Below, piece after piece: positions 45,860 to 56,799 of a stretch of 64,000 nucleotides of DNA. The stretch spans positions 1-64,000 of the forward strand of contig QRFJ01006430.1 in NCBI GenBank assembly GCA_006176705.1, written 5' to 3'. The stretch comes from Cocos nucifera (taxonomy: Eukaryota > Streptophyta > Magnoliopsida > Arecales > Arecaceae). The notes under the pieces were generated by a model that worked only from the letters and a program-made list of their open reading frames with translations, was not told the origin of the DNA and ran no database searches. A program made the translations under genes and the position numbers. The first letter of the stretch is position 1. Every line of letters begins with the position of its first letter.

Positions 45860-47265
45860 TCAATTGCCCATCTCAGGAGGATTTTCTTCAATTGTCGCTC
45901 CATCCGCCTGTATGCCTGAGTCCACCTTATTCGTCCCCGTGATGATATCAGATGCACTCATAAACTTGCCGAGGCAAACAAGTATCTCAGACCTTATATT
46001 TTTGTCCGATCGGTCTATATGCAAAAACTCAATGTCATCCTTAGGAAGACAAGATAAAACCATCTCCTTACATCTATTAAAACCTGCATAGAATCTCAGT
46101 TTGCAAGCCTTAGTGATGGAATCGGTCCCAACTTTTTCCAACCGATTGAGTCTCTCTCTCACTGCCTGAAGTTCAGCTAAAGGTTCTTAAGCTATAGATC
46201 CTCTTCTAGATGAGGAAACTTTGGGCCTCCGAGATGCTTCTTCCTCATAATGATCTCTACCAGAAGACTTAGGCCTTTTACTCAATCGACTATCAGACTC
46301 TTGAGGAAGACGAGCTTTTGATAAAGACCCTCTCCTCTCCGCAAGCATCCTTTTTAGGCATTTAATAACATCATGAGCTCGATGACAATCTCGATCAGCT
46401 TCAGACCTTTGCCTCTCAAAGATCTCAGTCCTCCGACGAGTCCTACTTAATTCATCTTCTAGCCGATCGATCATCTCCTGAGCCTTAGAAAGAGCCTTCT
46501 CAAAATAGTCAATTTCCTTAACCAGATCGGCATCGATAGTCTTCTCCACTTTAAATAATATTTAAATCTTTTGAGCTCTTCCTTCACCTCTACAAGTTCT
46601 AGAGATGAAAATCCAGAGATAGCCCTGGCAAAATTTGTCAAATAGTGGCTAATTAAAGCCAAAGATCTAAAGGCACCCACCATCTGATGTTGAGCACTCT
46701 CTCGATCCAGGGTCCACCTATCCATAGGAGCAAAGTGGCTCCCCAAAAACTCAACAGCAATTCTAAGACTATCCACAGTCAAAGAAGAAAGAGGGGCTGG
46801 GGGCACCACCTCTGTCCAAACCTCTATCGAACATGCACCAGAAGTAGGAATCATTGACCCCTATGGTTTGATGACTTCGACCCCTCCAACTGAACAAGGG
46901 GGACCAACCACCTCCGTAGTTTCTATCATTTCTTTAGGGAGATTCTCTTCTGTCTCTGTGATGATGCACATCGAACAAATGGCAAGGACAACCTCTACAA
47001 TAGCTTCCATCATCGATTCTACCACCACATCTATAACCTCCCTCGCCAAATCCACCAACTCGACCTTGGCCTCCTATATCAGATTTCGTGAATCACCCAC
47101 TAACAAAGAATCATCTCCCCTTGTATCAGTCAGGACAGAAAGGGAAGCTATCAAGGGAGCAGCATCTAAAACCTCAACGGAGAAGCTCCTAGAAGCTTGG
47201 GACTGAGCGGATGAAGCTTTAGTTTGCAACCTTCGAGCCAATCACTTTTTTAATGTCTTTGCCAT
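45860..47265 (-). pseudogene. G1 antisense ORF B, coiled-coil protein of unknown function
   Basis: Read on minus from ATG at 47265 (MAKTLKK, then a stop), the frame runs through an acidic, Val-rich part (47058-46861), a block with RWTLDRESAQHQMVGAFRSL (about 46725-46670), and a long Glu/Lys/Arg heptad-like segment with SKAQEMIDRLEDELSRTRRR. It ends with LNRLEKVG and ENPPEMGN at 45860. One frameshift lies near 46550 and a stop near 46187, after which the frame simply continues. It is separated from ORF A by about 580 bases (45282-45859) with no clear frame. It could be the upstream part of one spliced antisense gene; I cannot tell. Confidence 0.55.
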
Positions 47266-47600
47266 CAAAGGATCCATCTAGCCCTAGACGTCCATGGGAA
47301 CAACTCTGGAGGGAGGAATATGAAAGACAAGAAACTCTATACTTGCAATAATATTTTTTTCCTCTCACGCACCTTCTGGATGTACTTAAAAGAAGAAAGA
47401 TGAAGACAAACGGATGCCTTTTTGAATTGTCTCCCCAAATAATCAATGGATGGATGAGCCCTCTAATTGTAACTACTCTTGCATTGAGGAGTGACATCAC
47501 CAACAATTAAACACCAAAGCGCAATCGCAAATAAAGACGTAAATCATCCAATCTAAAGCAATGCTTGAGAATAGTCCTTTCGCTTAATTCTTAGACTCAG

Positions 47601-47613
47601 CACTAGGGGGTAG
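47601..47613 (+). other. Polypurine tract of G1
   Basis: CACTAGGGGGTAG lies directly before the 3' LTR. The AGGGGG core is the expected plus-strand primer, and its position fixes the plus orientation of G1. The stretch 47266-47600 between it and antisense ORF B holds no supported frame. Confidence 0.7.
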
Positions 47614-48261
47614 TGTTACAGTGGTAACATAAATACCTCAGATCGTCTGATCAAAATTCAAAATACCTCAGCTCAGTTGGTATTTACCAATATTTTGAGA
47701 ATAAGAAAGTTACCATAATACCCTCTGAACTGATAGTTGATCCCTAGAAGGAGATCCGAACCATTTTATTTGGCAATGACTCGGATAGCATTCATAAGTT
47801 ATAGATCGGCTTAGATAGGCAGTTCATCTACATTCTCACTGACTCATCTCATGGGTTAGTGGCTACACAACTATGATCCAGCCATGAGTAAGCTATTTTC
47901 CACTCAGCCTCGACTATCGAAAGCAAATAAGGCATCTTAATCCTTTTGATAACAATCTTTCCATTCAGGAAAGGTGCCTCTAATCTCGCCATGACGATAT
48001 TAACGATCCAAGATTAACGGAATAGTGTAACAACCACATAAAGCTTCCTTATAAATACCATAAATCTTGAGGATCTAGGTAAGTAAGAAACCCCTCTTAG
48101 AGAATCTGTTGTTGCTTAATTATTCTCTACTAACTTGAGCATTAGAAAATCCTTACCGGAGTCAAATTCTCCAACCTAGACTTATGTTGTAGGTCACTCC
48201 AGCACCCCCTGCGAGAAACCGACTACTCTACTCCCGAAGCAAACTATTTTCAGCAACAACA
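47614..48261 (+). repeat. 3' LTR of G1
   Basis: The LTR is 648 bases, from TGTTACAGTGG to AACAACA, aligned along its length with 9105-9751. It is followed by aaatc, the probable target duplicate of aaacc at 9100-9104. Confidence 0.9.
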
Positions 48262-50254
48262 AAATCCATCAAATGTTCTAGATAAATATCTAACACAAAA
48301 CCCAAGCCACCCTCTACGTTTCCCTATTCGACCGCTCCGAGCCTTATTTTTAAAATATTATTTTTTTAATTTTTTAATATTACTTTAGTATTTTTTAAAA
48401 ATAATATTTTAAATTATTATTAATAGAATAATAATTTTTTTCTTTTATATTTTTTCTCCACCTTCTAAAATATTTTTTTCTTTTTTTACCCTTTCCATCC
48501 CTTCCTCCCAATGCCTCCCCACCCCCCACCCCCCCCATGAGCATTGCGTGGGGCCTAGGTCATAGCCGCCACCTTCACCAAGCTACACCTGGCTCCATGC
48601 AACCCCCTCCCCTCCCCTGCTCTAGCACCGCCAACCTCCCTCCCCTCCCCTCTCTTCCCTTCCTCCCATTGCCTCACCCACACCCCCGCCCCCACCATGA
48701 GGCCTAGGTCATGGCTATCCATGCCGCCCCCATCGTGGCCCTACCCCATCACTGTCTGCACCATAAGGCTTGGAACGATTGAATACGAAAGCTTAGATGA
48801 TGACTAGGTTTTCGTGTTGGAAATTTTTTTTCCCTTTTTTTTCATTTCTTTTTCTATTTAGGGATCTATGGGAAGGAAAGCACCTGAGGGAGATCAGAGG
48901 GGAAAGCCAATGCCGGTCATGATGGGGAGGAAGGCAATGGCGAAGATCGGTAGGAGGTGGCAGCGAGCAAAGTAGGGAGGCGGTCTACATCTGCAAGAAG
49001 GAAAGCATGTGAGGGAGATCGGAGCAGCGGTGACCAATGTGGGGAGAAGGTGGGTGTCCACAAGGCTCGAAGCAAAAAAAAAATGAAAATACTATCGAAG
49101 AAAAAAAGAGAGAGGGAATGAAAGCAACTAAGGGAAATCAAAAGGGGAGGCTGATGCCGGTGATGATGGGGAGGAAGATGATGATGGAGATCGGTGGCAG
49201 ATGGTGATGAGCAAAAAATGAAGAAGATCGACATCTCTTTTAGGAGAGCTATGGGAAGGAATGCACATGCAGGTAGCCCGATGTCGGAGATCATAGAGAG
49301 GACGGCGATGGTGGAGGCCAACGAGAGGTGGCGCGAGGAGAGCGGGGAGATGGGGAGGACGGCCACGGTGGAGACCCATGCGAGGTGGCTATGAGGAGAG
49401 AGGGGAGATGGTGTGCATCCACGAGGGTTCTAGAGGGCTTGGATAGGGTCAAGCAAAAAAAAAATGTTGCCAAAGGAAAAAACATGAGCAGAAAAGCGAT
49501 GGTGAAGACCAACGGGAGGCGGCAATAATGAGAGCGGGGAAGAAGTCGGCGTTGGCCGGCTGTCGCACCCTCGTAGCTCTCCATGCCTCCCCCTCCCCTT
49601 CCCCCACCCTCCATGGCTCGGTTGGCTGCCACGACTCACCCCCACGGCTCATCCTCATCGCCACCTCCACCGGAGCGCTTCTCCCTATGGCATCCTTGGC
49701 ATCTGGAAGAAATATCAGGAGGGTTTAAAAAGGTTTGGAGAAGGAAAAAAAATGAAAAGCCTTCACACGTGGTGCATTTGGGAGGCCGATAGTTGTCACA
49801 CTGAAGGAGGCTCTCCTTTCATATATAGTATAGATATAGATATAGATTTGAACAAGAAAATGCTGCATTTTATTTTTTTTAGTATCAAGATCAGATACAG
49901 AGGGTTGGGCATCCAACAGTTTTCAGAACACACAATTCAGCAACCTCTTCATGTTGAGATCATGGCTAGGGCCCACATATCAACTGCAAGGGCCTGAAGC
50001 TAGGGAATCATGTTTTGCAAAGTAATAGGGATGAAATGTTTGATGCACCGACAAGCATTCATTATTAAACATGATCAAGAAACAGAATCAAGAACACAAA
50101 CTCTTCCAAAAATATTATATATATAGTATCTATATATTCACCAGATCAATAATATAGGTACAATGTTCCAAGAATCTCTAGACAATTTCTTTCTTCATCG
50201 ATAAACTCAGACTGTTGCCACTATAATCCAACTCTTTACTGAAGAATCTAGAGT
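48262..50254. other. Host sequence right of G1, GC-richer low-complexity patch, no gene
   Basis: The first 80 bases continue the diverged repeats seen left of G1. A T-rich segment follows, then from about 48490 to 49700 a GC-richer stretch with C-runs and many gatggggagg-like words. A diverged direct repeat has a period of about 244 bases (48880 and 49118 neighbourhoods). Open frames on both strands here are Ser/Pro/Arg-rich and overlap one another, with no conserved domain. A short tataga microsatellite lies near 49823-49850. Its origin is unknown; a captured or decayed mobile fragment is possible. Confidence 0.55.
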
Positions 50255-50706
50255 TGGATGAACATCCTTCAAGTGGGGGACCTACAAAAGAAGTTCTGAT
50301 CGGAGGTGGCTTTGGCGGGGACCTCGATGCTATAGTCAGATTTAGAGGAATAAGGAGATGAGGGTGTTAGGGTTTGCATACTTTCGAGGGTTCCTTTTCT
50401 TGACCTTTTATAGATGTTGACAATAATTGGATCAACTCGATGATAGATCACTCTTTTTAAATTTTGGTATATCATGGCAAGTTTTTAGGCCAAGATTTTT
50501 AGGATGCGGTAATTATCCCTTCCTTATTTGTTCATAATCAGCTAGGTAAAGTTACAGTTGAAATAAAATAGGACTTTGGAGTTGTACTCGAATTTGAGTA
50601 GGACTCTATTTTGAGAGTTCAATGCACACGGGCAGAATCAAAGATGATAAAGTAAACCTAGATTGGAGGTCAAGGTGGAGGTCAGTCGAGTCAGGAGTTT
50701 GGTTAA

Positions 50707-50774
50707 AATAGGAGCTTAGCAAGAATAGGGGTTTGGCAAGAATAGGGGCTTGGCAGGAATAGAGGTTCAGCAAT
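50707..50774 (-). repeat. 17-bp tandem repeat in the R1 LTR
   Basis: Four units begin aatagg or aataga at 50707, 50724, 50741 and 50758, exactly 17 bases apart. They lie upstream of the TATA box on minus, so in U3. Confidence 0.8.
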
Positions 50775-50884
50775 TATCACTTATTCCTATGTCCTATGTC
50801 AAGCTCGAAGGCCCAATTAGTATGCAGAAGCTAAAATGTAGTTTGGAGAACTCCTTAGCCGATGTGCCTATCAGAGATCGTATT

Positions 50885-51070
50885 AAAGTACGAAATTTGG
50901 AAGAATCCATCATAGGTCTTTTAGATGAGCTTGACTTCGAAAGAAACCATATAGGTCTCCTGATGACCTTCATTTCGAGAGAACTCTTATAGATCTGCTA
51001 ACGACCTGTACTTCAAAAAAACCCTTATAGGTCTCCTAACAACCTGCACTTCAAAAGAACCCTCTTTTTC
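50885..51070 (-). repeat. 38-bp tandem repeat in the R1 LTR
   Basis: About four to five units share the core tataggtctcctaa; anchors lie at 50913, 50952, 50990 and 51028. They fall in the U3 part of the LTR, further from the TATA box than the 17-bp units. Confidence 0.8.
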
Positions 51071-51547
51071 AGACAGGCTAGTAGGTCTTGAGTAAGATAG
51101 TGGATCATCATATGAGGCAGTAGATCTTCAACCAAGGTAGTCCTCATCACTAACTTATGGGGATATGATGTATAACTGGAATAGATATCACCAAACTCAC
51201 CAAAGTCATTTCTTCATCGAGGTTGCTATACCACTGAGATTGTTTTTTCTGAGGTTGCCTTATCATTGACATTGCCACATGTTAGTCATTTGAGGATCAT
51301 AATTTTACCCTCCAACATATGCCCCCTACTCTCAAGTTTAAATAATAGTTAAACACAAGGAGTGTAGAAGACGAGCTTAAGGCCATAAACACGTGGCATC
51401 ACCTGAGAGGAAAGGATGAGTCATGCATCTGACATCGAATCATTACATCAAAAGAATGAAAGATCATAGTAACTGCCAAACGATGATTTGATAATAATTG
51501 AAGTGGGACTCAAGGCACGCACTATTTACAACTATTGAGGCATGGTA

Positions 51548-51928
51548 TATTGGGAATGGTGTTCCAAAATCAATCATCAGTCTGTTAATGATTGTACTAG
51601 TTTATACTTATAAATTATTTATTAAATAAAATATTATTTTGATATTTTCATCATAAAGATTGCATCTTCTAATGAACTTTTTTTGTTGTGATGAAGTCCT
51701 TAGGACTATCTAACTTTGATTAAGAGAGGATTTATCGATTAATTCTTAAATTGTTCATGATCAAATGATACGTTGTTAATTAGGATGACAATATTTATCG
51801 AGTATAAATCATTATATGCCATATAGATTAGTTGTTCTCTTAACCAAAAAGTATGGAGACATTGATATGGCATACAGGTGAGATATAAGGGTACATCATC
51901 ACTAAACGTGACCAACTCCGAAGCATTC
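51548..51928 (+). mobile_element. Copia-type LTR A5, left part
   Basis: The sequence starts TATTGGGAAT and matches the first 400 bases of the A1 LTR (for example ggatttatcgatta and atgccatat). It stops at cattc (51924-51928), where A4 is inserted, and continues at 62215. It is the host of A4. Confidence 0.8.
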
Positions 51929-54053
51929 TGAAGGAAACGTGCAGGATTTCTAGCTCTACTTTCAAAAACTTTTTTAAAAATCATACACAGCAGAAACTAT
52001 TATTAATCAAATTAATAATAAGAGCTATAAATCTAATCTAAAAATTTTATACAATCAGGATCTAATGTATCATATATGTATGCATATCTGAAAAATAAAA
52101 TAGCAAGTGCAGTAAAACTATTTTACTATTTTTACATGTTCAGAACATGTTACCATTTCATAGGTTGATGATCTCTGCAATCTGATCTCTTCGATGTAGA
52201 TCTGATCATCATGATGTAGCCACACACATGTCTAGCCTCCATAGATAATCCACATGAGGCCCAGATCCTAATCAACTCCTTCCAAGTGCTAGCTTGAATA
52301 GAAGTCTTCAATGATTGATGTAGATCAAACTCTTTTGATCTTCTTCATGGGGTCTTCGAATGCTCTAGATCCCAAAGAACATAGAAGATGATGAAGAGGA
52401 GGTCTTCCATCAATTTTGTGAAGTCACGACCCTCATAACTAACAATTTGAAATCTTAAACCTAGGTAGAGGTCTTAGGATATGCGCTCACCCAAATACCT
52501 TGCACCTGATTTTTCCTCATGCACATAGAGAAGAGACTTTCTCTTCTCTTTTCTTTCTTCTATTCCTTATGCACGTCCACAAACTCAATTATTTTATAGA
52601 TGCACATAAACATGGGAGACGTGCGGGATTGGCTTAGATCAAGAGGTTATCCATTCAAACTCAAATCCCATTTGAATTGAATTTGTAACAAAATCAGGCC
52701 AATCTTTAAAGCGCGTGAGAAGGGGGAACATGCATCCTCCCTTGCATTGAAATCATCATGAGAAACCTCTTTCTCGTGGAGAAAAGATGGCACAAATATT
52801 GGTGATGTGGTGCATGGAAAGACTAGTCAAACTAGTCTCTTATTTGACATCCAATTGAACCAATCCAATCCAAATTGGTTAGGCCCAATTAGACTAATTT
52901 AAATAAAACTTATTTAGGCTTAATTAGGCTTAGTTAAATTTTAATTAAATTAGGAATTAGTCAAGCCAAACCTCTAATCAAATCAGGGATCAAACCTTCT
53001 TGATGATTGGATCATCTTATAACCTAATCGGATTAAATCCAAATGAATCCAATTCAATTGATCTTGATACAAAAATAATTACTCAATCAAATTGAGTTAA
53101 TTAGTGATCAAATCACTAATCAATCTTTTCTTGATCAGTCATTAGATCAGATAGGAATCTCTAGTGTGTGTGACCCCGCAGGTTCGAACCTAAGTCAGTA
53201 GCATAGAAAATAATTTTCTATACTAATCGAAGTGACCATCTAGCAATGGTACCTGATATTTAGATAGGTCGAATAGTGCAATCGCAACATTCAAAATCTA
53301 CGTGAATATGATTATCGCATAATTCATCCCTTTGACCTCTGTGCATAGGATGACTTAGGGTGTAACTGTCAATCTTAAAAGATACGTCTAAATCGTATCT
53401 CAAAGCAATTAGTCCTATGACCCCTCACAAGGACTATCCTGATCAAGGTTTTGCTAAATTAAAATACTATTGAACACAGCTCTTGAGTCCAAGAGTGGTC
53501 AATCCCATCTTAACTCACATATCAACTCCTCAAGTACTTGACTGTACCTAGAAATCTTTCATCACTAAATTAAAAATTTAGGTAGTCCAGCATCAAAATA
53601 TAGTGAGTTGCTTGAAAGTCACCATGATGATCTCAGGTCAGAGGAACACTTATGCCCATATTCCATCAGAGCAATTCTTGATGGCAGAAAAGCTCTAAAG
53701 TTGATCACATTCAGTGCAGATGTACCCCTATACCTCACCTACATGCCATACTAGTGTCTCCATACTCCTTGGTTAAGAGGACAATCAACTTATATGGCAC
53801 ACACCGACCTATACTCAATAAACATTATCATCCTTGATAATAACATATCATTTGATCATGAACATATTTAAGAACTAAACGATAAATCCTTCTTTGTCGA
53901 TTCTAAATAGTCCTAAGAACTTCATCATAATAGATAGGAGTTCATTAGAAGATAAAAAATTTATGATAAAAAAGCTAGAATAATTTTTATTTAAAACATA
54001 AATTAGCTCAATCATCAATAGGCTGATGATTGATTGGGATACTATTTCCAACA
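51929..54053 (-). repeat. Left (3') LTR of A4
   Basis: The LTR is 2125 bases, from TGAAGGAAAC on + to TTCCAACA. It pairs with 60066-62209. Confidence 0.92.
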
Positions 54054-54067
54054 ATCTCCTACTTGGC

Positions 54068-54560
54068 CTAAAGCCAATCGGTGCAGTATCATATACCCAT
54101 CTTCGACTTGAAGTCATCGAACTCCTTCACTACAATAGCTTTAGTGAATGGGTTGATCAGGTTCTTCTTTTCATCGATCTTCTAAAGATCAATGTCACCT
54201 CAATCCATGATCTCCTGGATGAGGTAGAAGCGGCGTAGAATGTGCTTCACCGTTGGTGTGCTTTGGGTTTTTTTGCTTAAGCAATGGCTCCAGAAATGTT
54301 GTAGAAGAGCAGAACTAGACCATCTTGAAAGGGTGCAATTCCAAGATCGATGATGAACTTCTTCAGCCATACCGCTTCTTTGGCAGCATCTGATATAGCA
54401 ATATACTCTACTTTGCACACTGAATCGGCCATAATATGCTGCTTGAAACATTTCCAACAGACAGCACTATCATTAAGGATAAATGCATACTCCGAAATAC
54501 TCTTGCTACCATCTTGATTAGACTGAAAATTGGAGTCTGTAAATCCTATAAGTTTCAAGT
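54068..54560 (-). pseudogene. A4 RNase H, end of pol
   Basis: On minus, FTDSNFQSNQDGSKS gives the first Asp. CKVEYIAISDAAKEAVW carries the Glu, and the third acid position reads FYNISGAIA, so Asp is replaced by Asn. The end aligns with IRYCTKWL of A1, with an internal TGA, and the final TAG is at 54068-54070. Stops and a frameshift occur below 54277. Confidence 0.88.
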
Positions 54561-54599
54561 CTGATTCATCATAAATAAGCCACTAATCCTTAATATTTC

Positions 54600-55612
54600 T
54601 TAAATACTTTAGGATAGTTTTAACAACCTTCTAGTGGTTCTCCCCTATATTAGATTGGTATCTACTCACTACCCCTAGTGAGTATATCATATCTGATCTC
54701 GTACATGTCATGACATATATGATAGAATCCACTATTGAAGCATATAAAATTCTACTCATACGCTCTCTCTCTTGAGGTGTTGTCGGATTATTTCTCTTCA
54801 AGTAAGAAATTTCATGGCCTATCAATACATAGCTCTTCTTAAAATTCTCCATACTGAACCTCTTCAGCATAGGATCTATGTACGTAGACTGGGACAACCC
54901 AAGCAACCTTTTAGATCTATCTCTATAGATCTTCATCCCTAGGATGTAGGAAGCCTTTTCCAAATTCTTCATGGAGAATTGTGACAATAGCCAAATCTTT
55001 ATTCTATGTAATGTAGGGATATCATTCCTAATTAAGAGAATGTCATCCATATATAGAACGAAAAATATAACTACTGGACCATTAGTCCACTTATATATGC
55101 AGGACTTTTCTTCATTCTTAACGAAGCCATACATCTTGATCGTCCTATCAAAACGTATGTTCCAACTCTGAGATACCTACTTCAGTCCATAAATGAACCT
55201 TTTAAGCTTGCACACCTTAGACTCATCTATGAATGTGAAATCTTCAGGTTATATCATATACACCTCTTCACCAGCTCTCTATTTAGGAAAGTTATTTTTA
55301 CATCCATTTGTCAGATTTCATCATCCAGATGTATAGTGATTGCAAGCATGATCCAAATGGACTTGAGCATTGCCACAGGAGAAAATATCTTATCATGGTT
55401 AATATCATAATGTTGATGATACCACTTGGCAATCATACGGACTTTATAGATCTTCACCTTTTCGTCTATGCTCCGTTTTCTTTTGATGACTCACTTACAC
55501 CCTATGAATTTTATTCCTTTGGATGGGTTAACCAATGTTCATATATCGTTGACCTTCATGGACTCCATTTTGGATCTCATGGCCTCAAGCTATTTTTTTG
55601 AGTTGGGTCTCT
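54600..55612 (-). pseudogene. A4 reverse transcriptase
   Basis: On minus the N-terminal half (55612-55180) is heavily broken but shows LEAMRSKMESMKVN and FSPVAMLKSIW. The open part 55134-54631 has LYMDDILLIRNDIP, so the YVDD motif is now YMDD. It continues with SQFSMKNLEKASYILGMKI and SRYQSNIGENH. Frameshifts occur near 55170 and 55260. Confidence 0.88.
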
Positions 55613-55810
55613 ACATTGCATCCATATAGGTGATCGGATCCTCGTCGTTCTCATCAAATTTGATAGGATCACCATCCCGGATCAAGAAATTATAGTATCT
55701 ATCTGACTGACGTGATACTCTACTAGATCGCCTTAAAGGTATAGGTTCAATAGGCTCCGGGTCTAATCGAATCAAATCTGATTCAGATTTAGCTACTTGT
55801 GTCAGTTCTT

Positions 55811-56740
55811 CCACCTATCAAACTTTCTCAAGTTCGATCTTAAAGGCATTAGTCCCTTCACCAAGAAACTTCTTTTCTAAAAGGATTGCCTTAAGACTAA
55901 TAAACACCTTTTGTTCATCAGCTAGGTAGAAGTAATATCCTTTGATCTCTTTTGGGTATCCTATAAAGCTAAACTTGTCAGACCTAGGTCCGACCTTGTT
56001 CATTACTAAACATTTAACATAAGCCGGACACCCCCAAACCCTAAGGTGCAAGAGAATTGATTTATGCCCTATCTACATCTCATATGATATTTTAGAAACA
56101 GACTTACTCAGAATCATATTTAGAAATAACAAGCTAACTCGAGCGCATATCTCCAAAAGAAGATCAGCAGATCGACAAATCCCATCATAGATCGAACCAT
56201 GTCCAACAGAATCTGATTTCTTCTTTCAGACACACCATTATGCTGTGGTATTTTAGGAGGAGTCCATTAGGAGAGAATCTCATTCTCTCTAAGATATGTT
56301 AGAAATTTACTGAAAAGATACTCACCCCCTCGATCATATTGAAGAGTTTTAATACTCTTCCCAATTTGCCTTTCTACTTCATTATGGAATAGTTTGAACA
56401 TTTTAAATGACTCTCGACTTATGCTTCATCAAATAGACATACTCACACCTCAATAGATTGTCTGTGAAGGTTATGAAGTAGAAATATCTACCTCTAGCAC
56501 TTGTGCTCATGGGTCCACATACATCAGTATGTACTAGACCTAGGAGTTCACTGGCACGTTCATCCTTTTCAATAAAAGATGATTTGGTCATCTTTCCAAG
56601 AAGACAGGACCACACATTGGTAGTGATTCATAATTACTGACCTCAAGAATTTCTTCTTGAGCTAACCTATTTATTCGGTTCTTGTTGATGTGATCTAGCC
56701 TACAATGCTAAAGGTAGACATCTGACACATCATCTATTCT
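55811..56740 (-). pseudogene. A4 integrase
   Basis: On minus, HCRLDHINKNRINR is the zinc region near 56700. The core has HTDVCGPMSTSARG (56615-56403) and RGGEYL, with the second Asp in YDRGGE. NGVSERRN keeps the catalytic Glu near 56225. At the codon stopped in A1, B2 and B3 this copy keeps Gln in EVERQ (about 56360). The C-terminal block is 56051-55818, with GCPAYVKC and FSFIGYPKEIKGYYFY. Stops and shifts are common. Confidence 0.87.
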
Positions 56741-56799
56741 AGAAAGTTTACTGGAGGTTTGGACTACGTTAACAGGGTGTAATAATAGATAAATTTTGT

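Larger units (their letters stand above)
9105..48261 (+). mobile_element. Ty3/gypsy retrotransposon G1, Tat-type, carrying four nested elements
   Basis: Matching LTRs at 9105-9751 and 47614-48261 enclose gag, protease, reverse transcriptase, RNase H, a second RNase H and integrase in gypsy order, followed by antisense reading regions. The second RNase H and the antisense ORFs are reported features of plant Tat elements. Flanks aaacc and aaatc form a probable 5-bp target duplication with one change. Excluding S1, N1, B2, B3 and one copy of each target duplication leaves roughly 13 kb. The LTRs differ at about 21 of the first 140 aligned positions, so this is the oldest element here. All coding parts have stops. 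Confidence 0.9.
50255..51547 (-). mobile_element. LTR retrotransposon R1, 3' LTR and edge of internal region
   Basis: On minus, TGTTGGAGGG starts an LTR at 51317 and is preceded by a purine tract (GAGTAGGGGGCATA, 51331-51318). This is the 3' LTR junction of an element whose body lay to the right. A TATA box CTATAAAA is at 50413-50406 on minus. The LTR's other end is placed only roughly near 50255. Internal sequence runs 51318-51547 and is then interrupted by copia LTR A5. No coding domain is visible. Family is probably gypsy, judged from LTR and purine-tract style shared with R2. Confidence 0.55.

Noticed and set aside
49291..49632. Open frame of 113 codons on minus, with others overlapping it on both strands (48917-49728)
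   Set aside because: The products are Ser/Pro/Arg-rich, overlap in several frames, and follow from low-complexity GC-richer DNA. No domain, splice pattern or conservation supports a gene.
48262..50254. A complete DNA transposon between G1 and R1
   Set aside because: I looked for terminal inverted repeats with flanking duplications and saw none, and there is no transposase-like frame.
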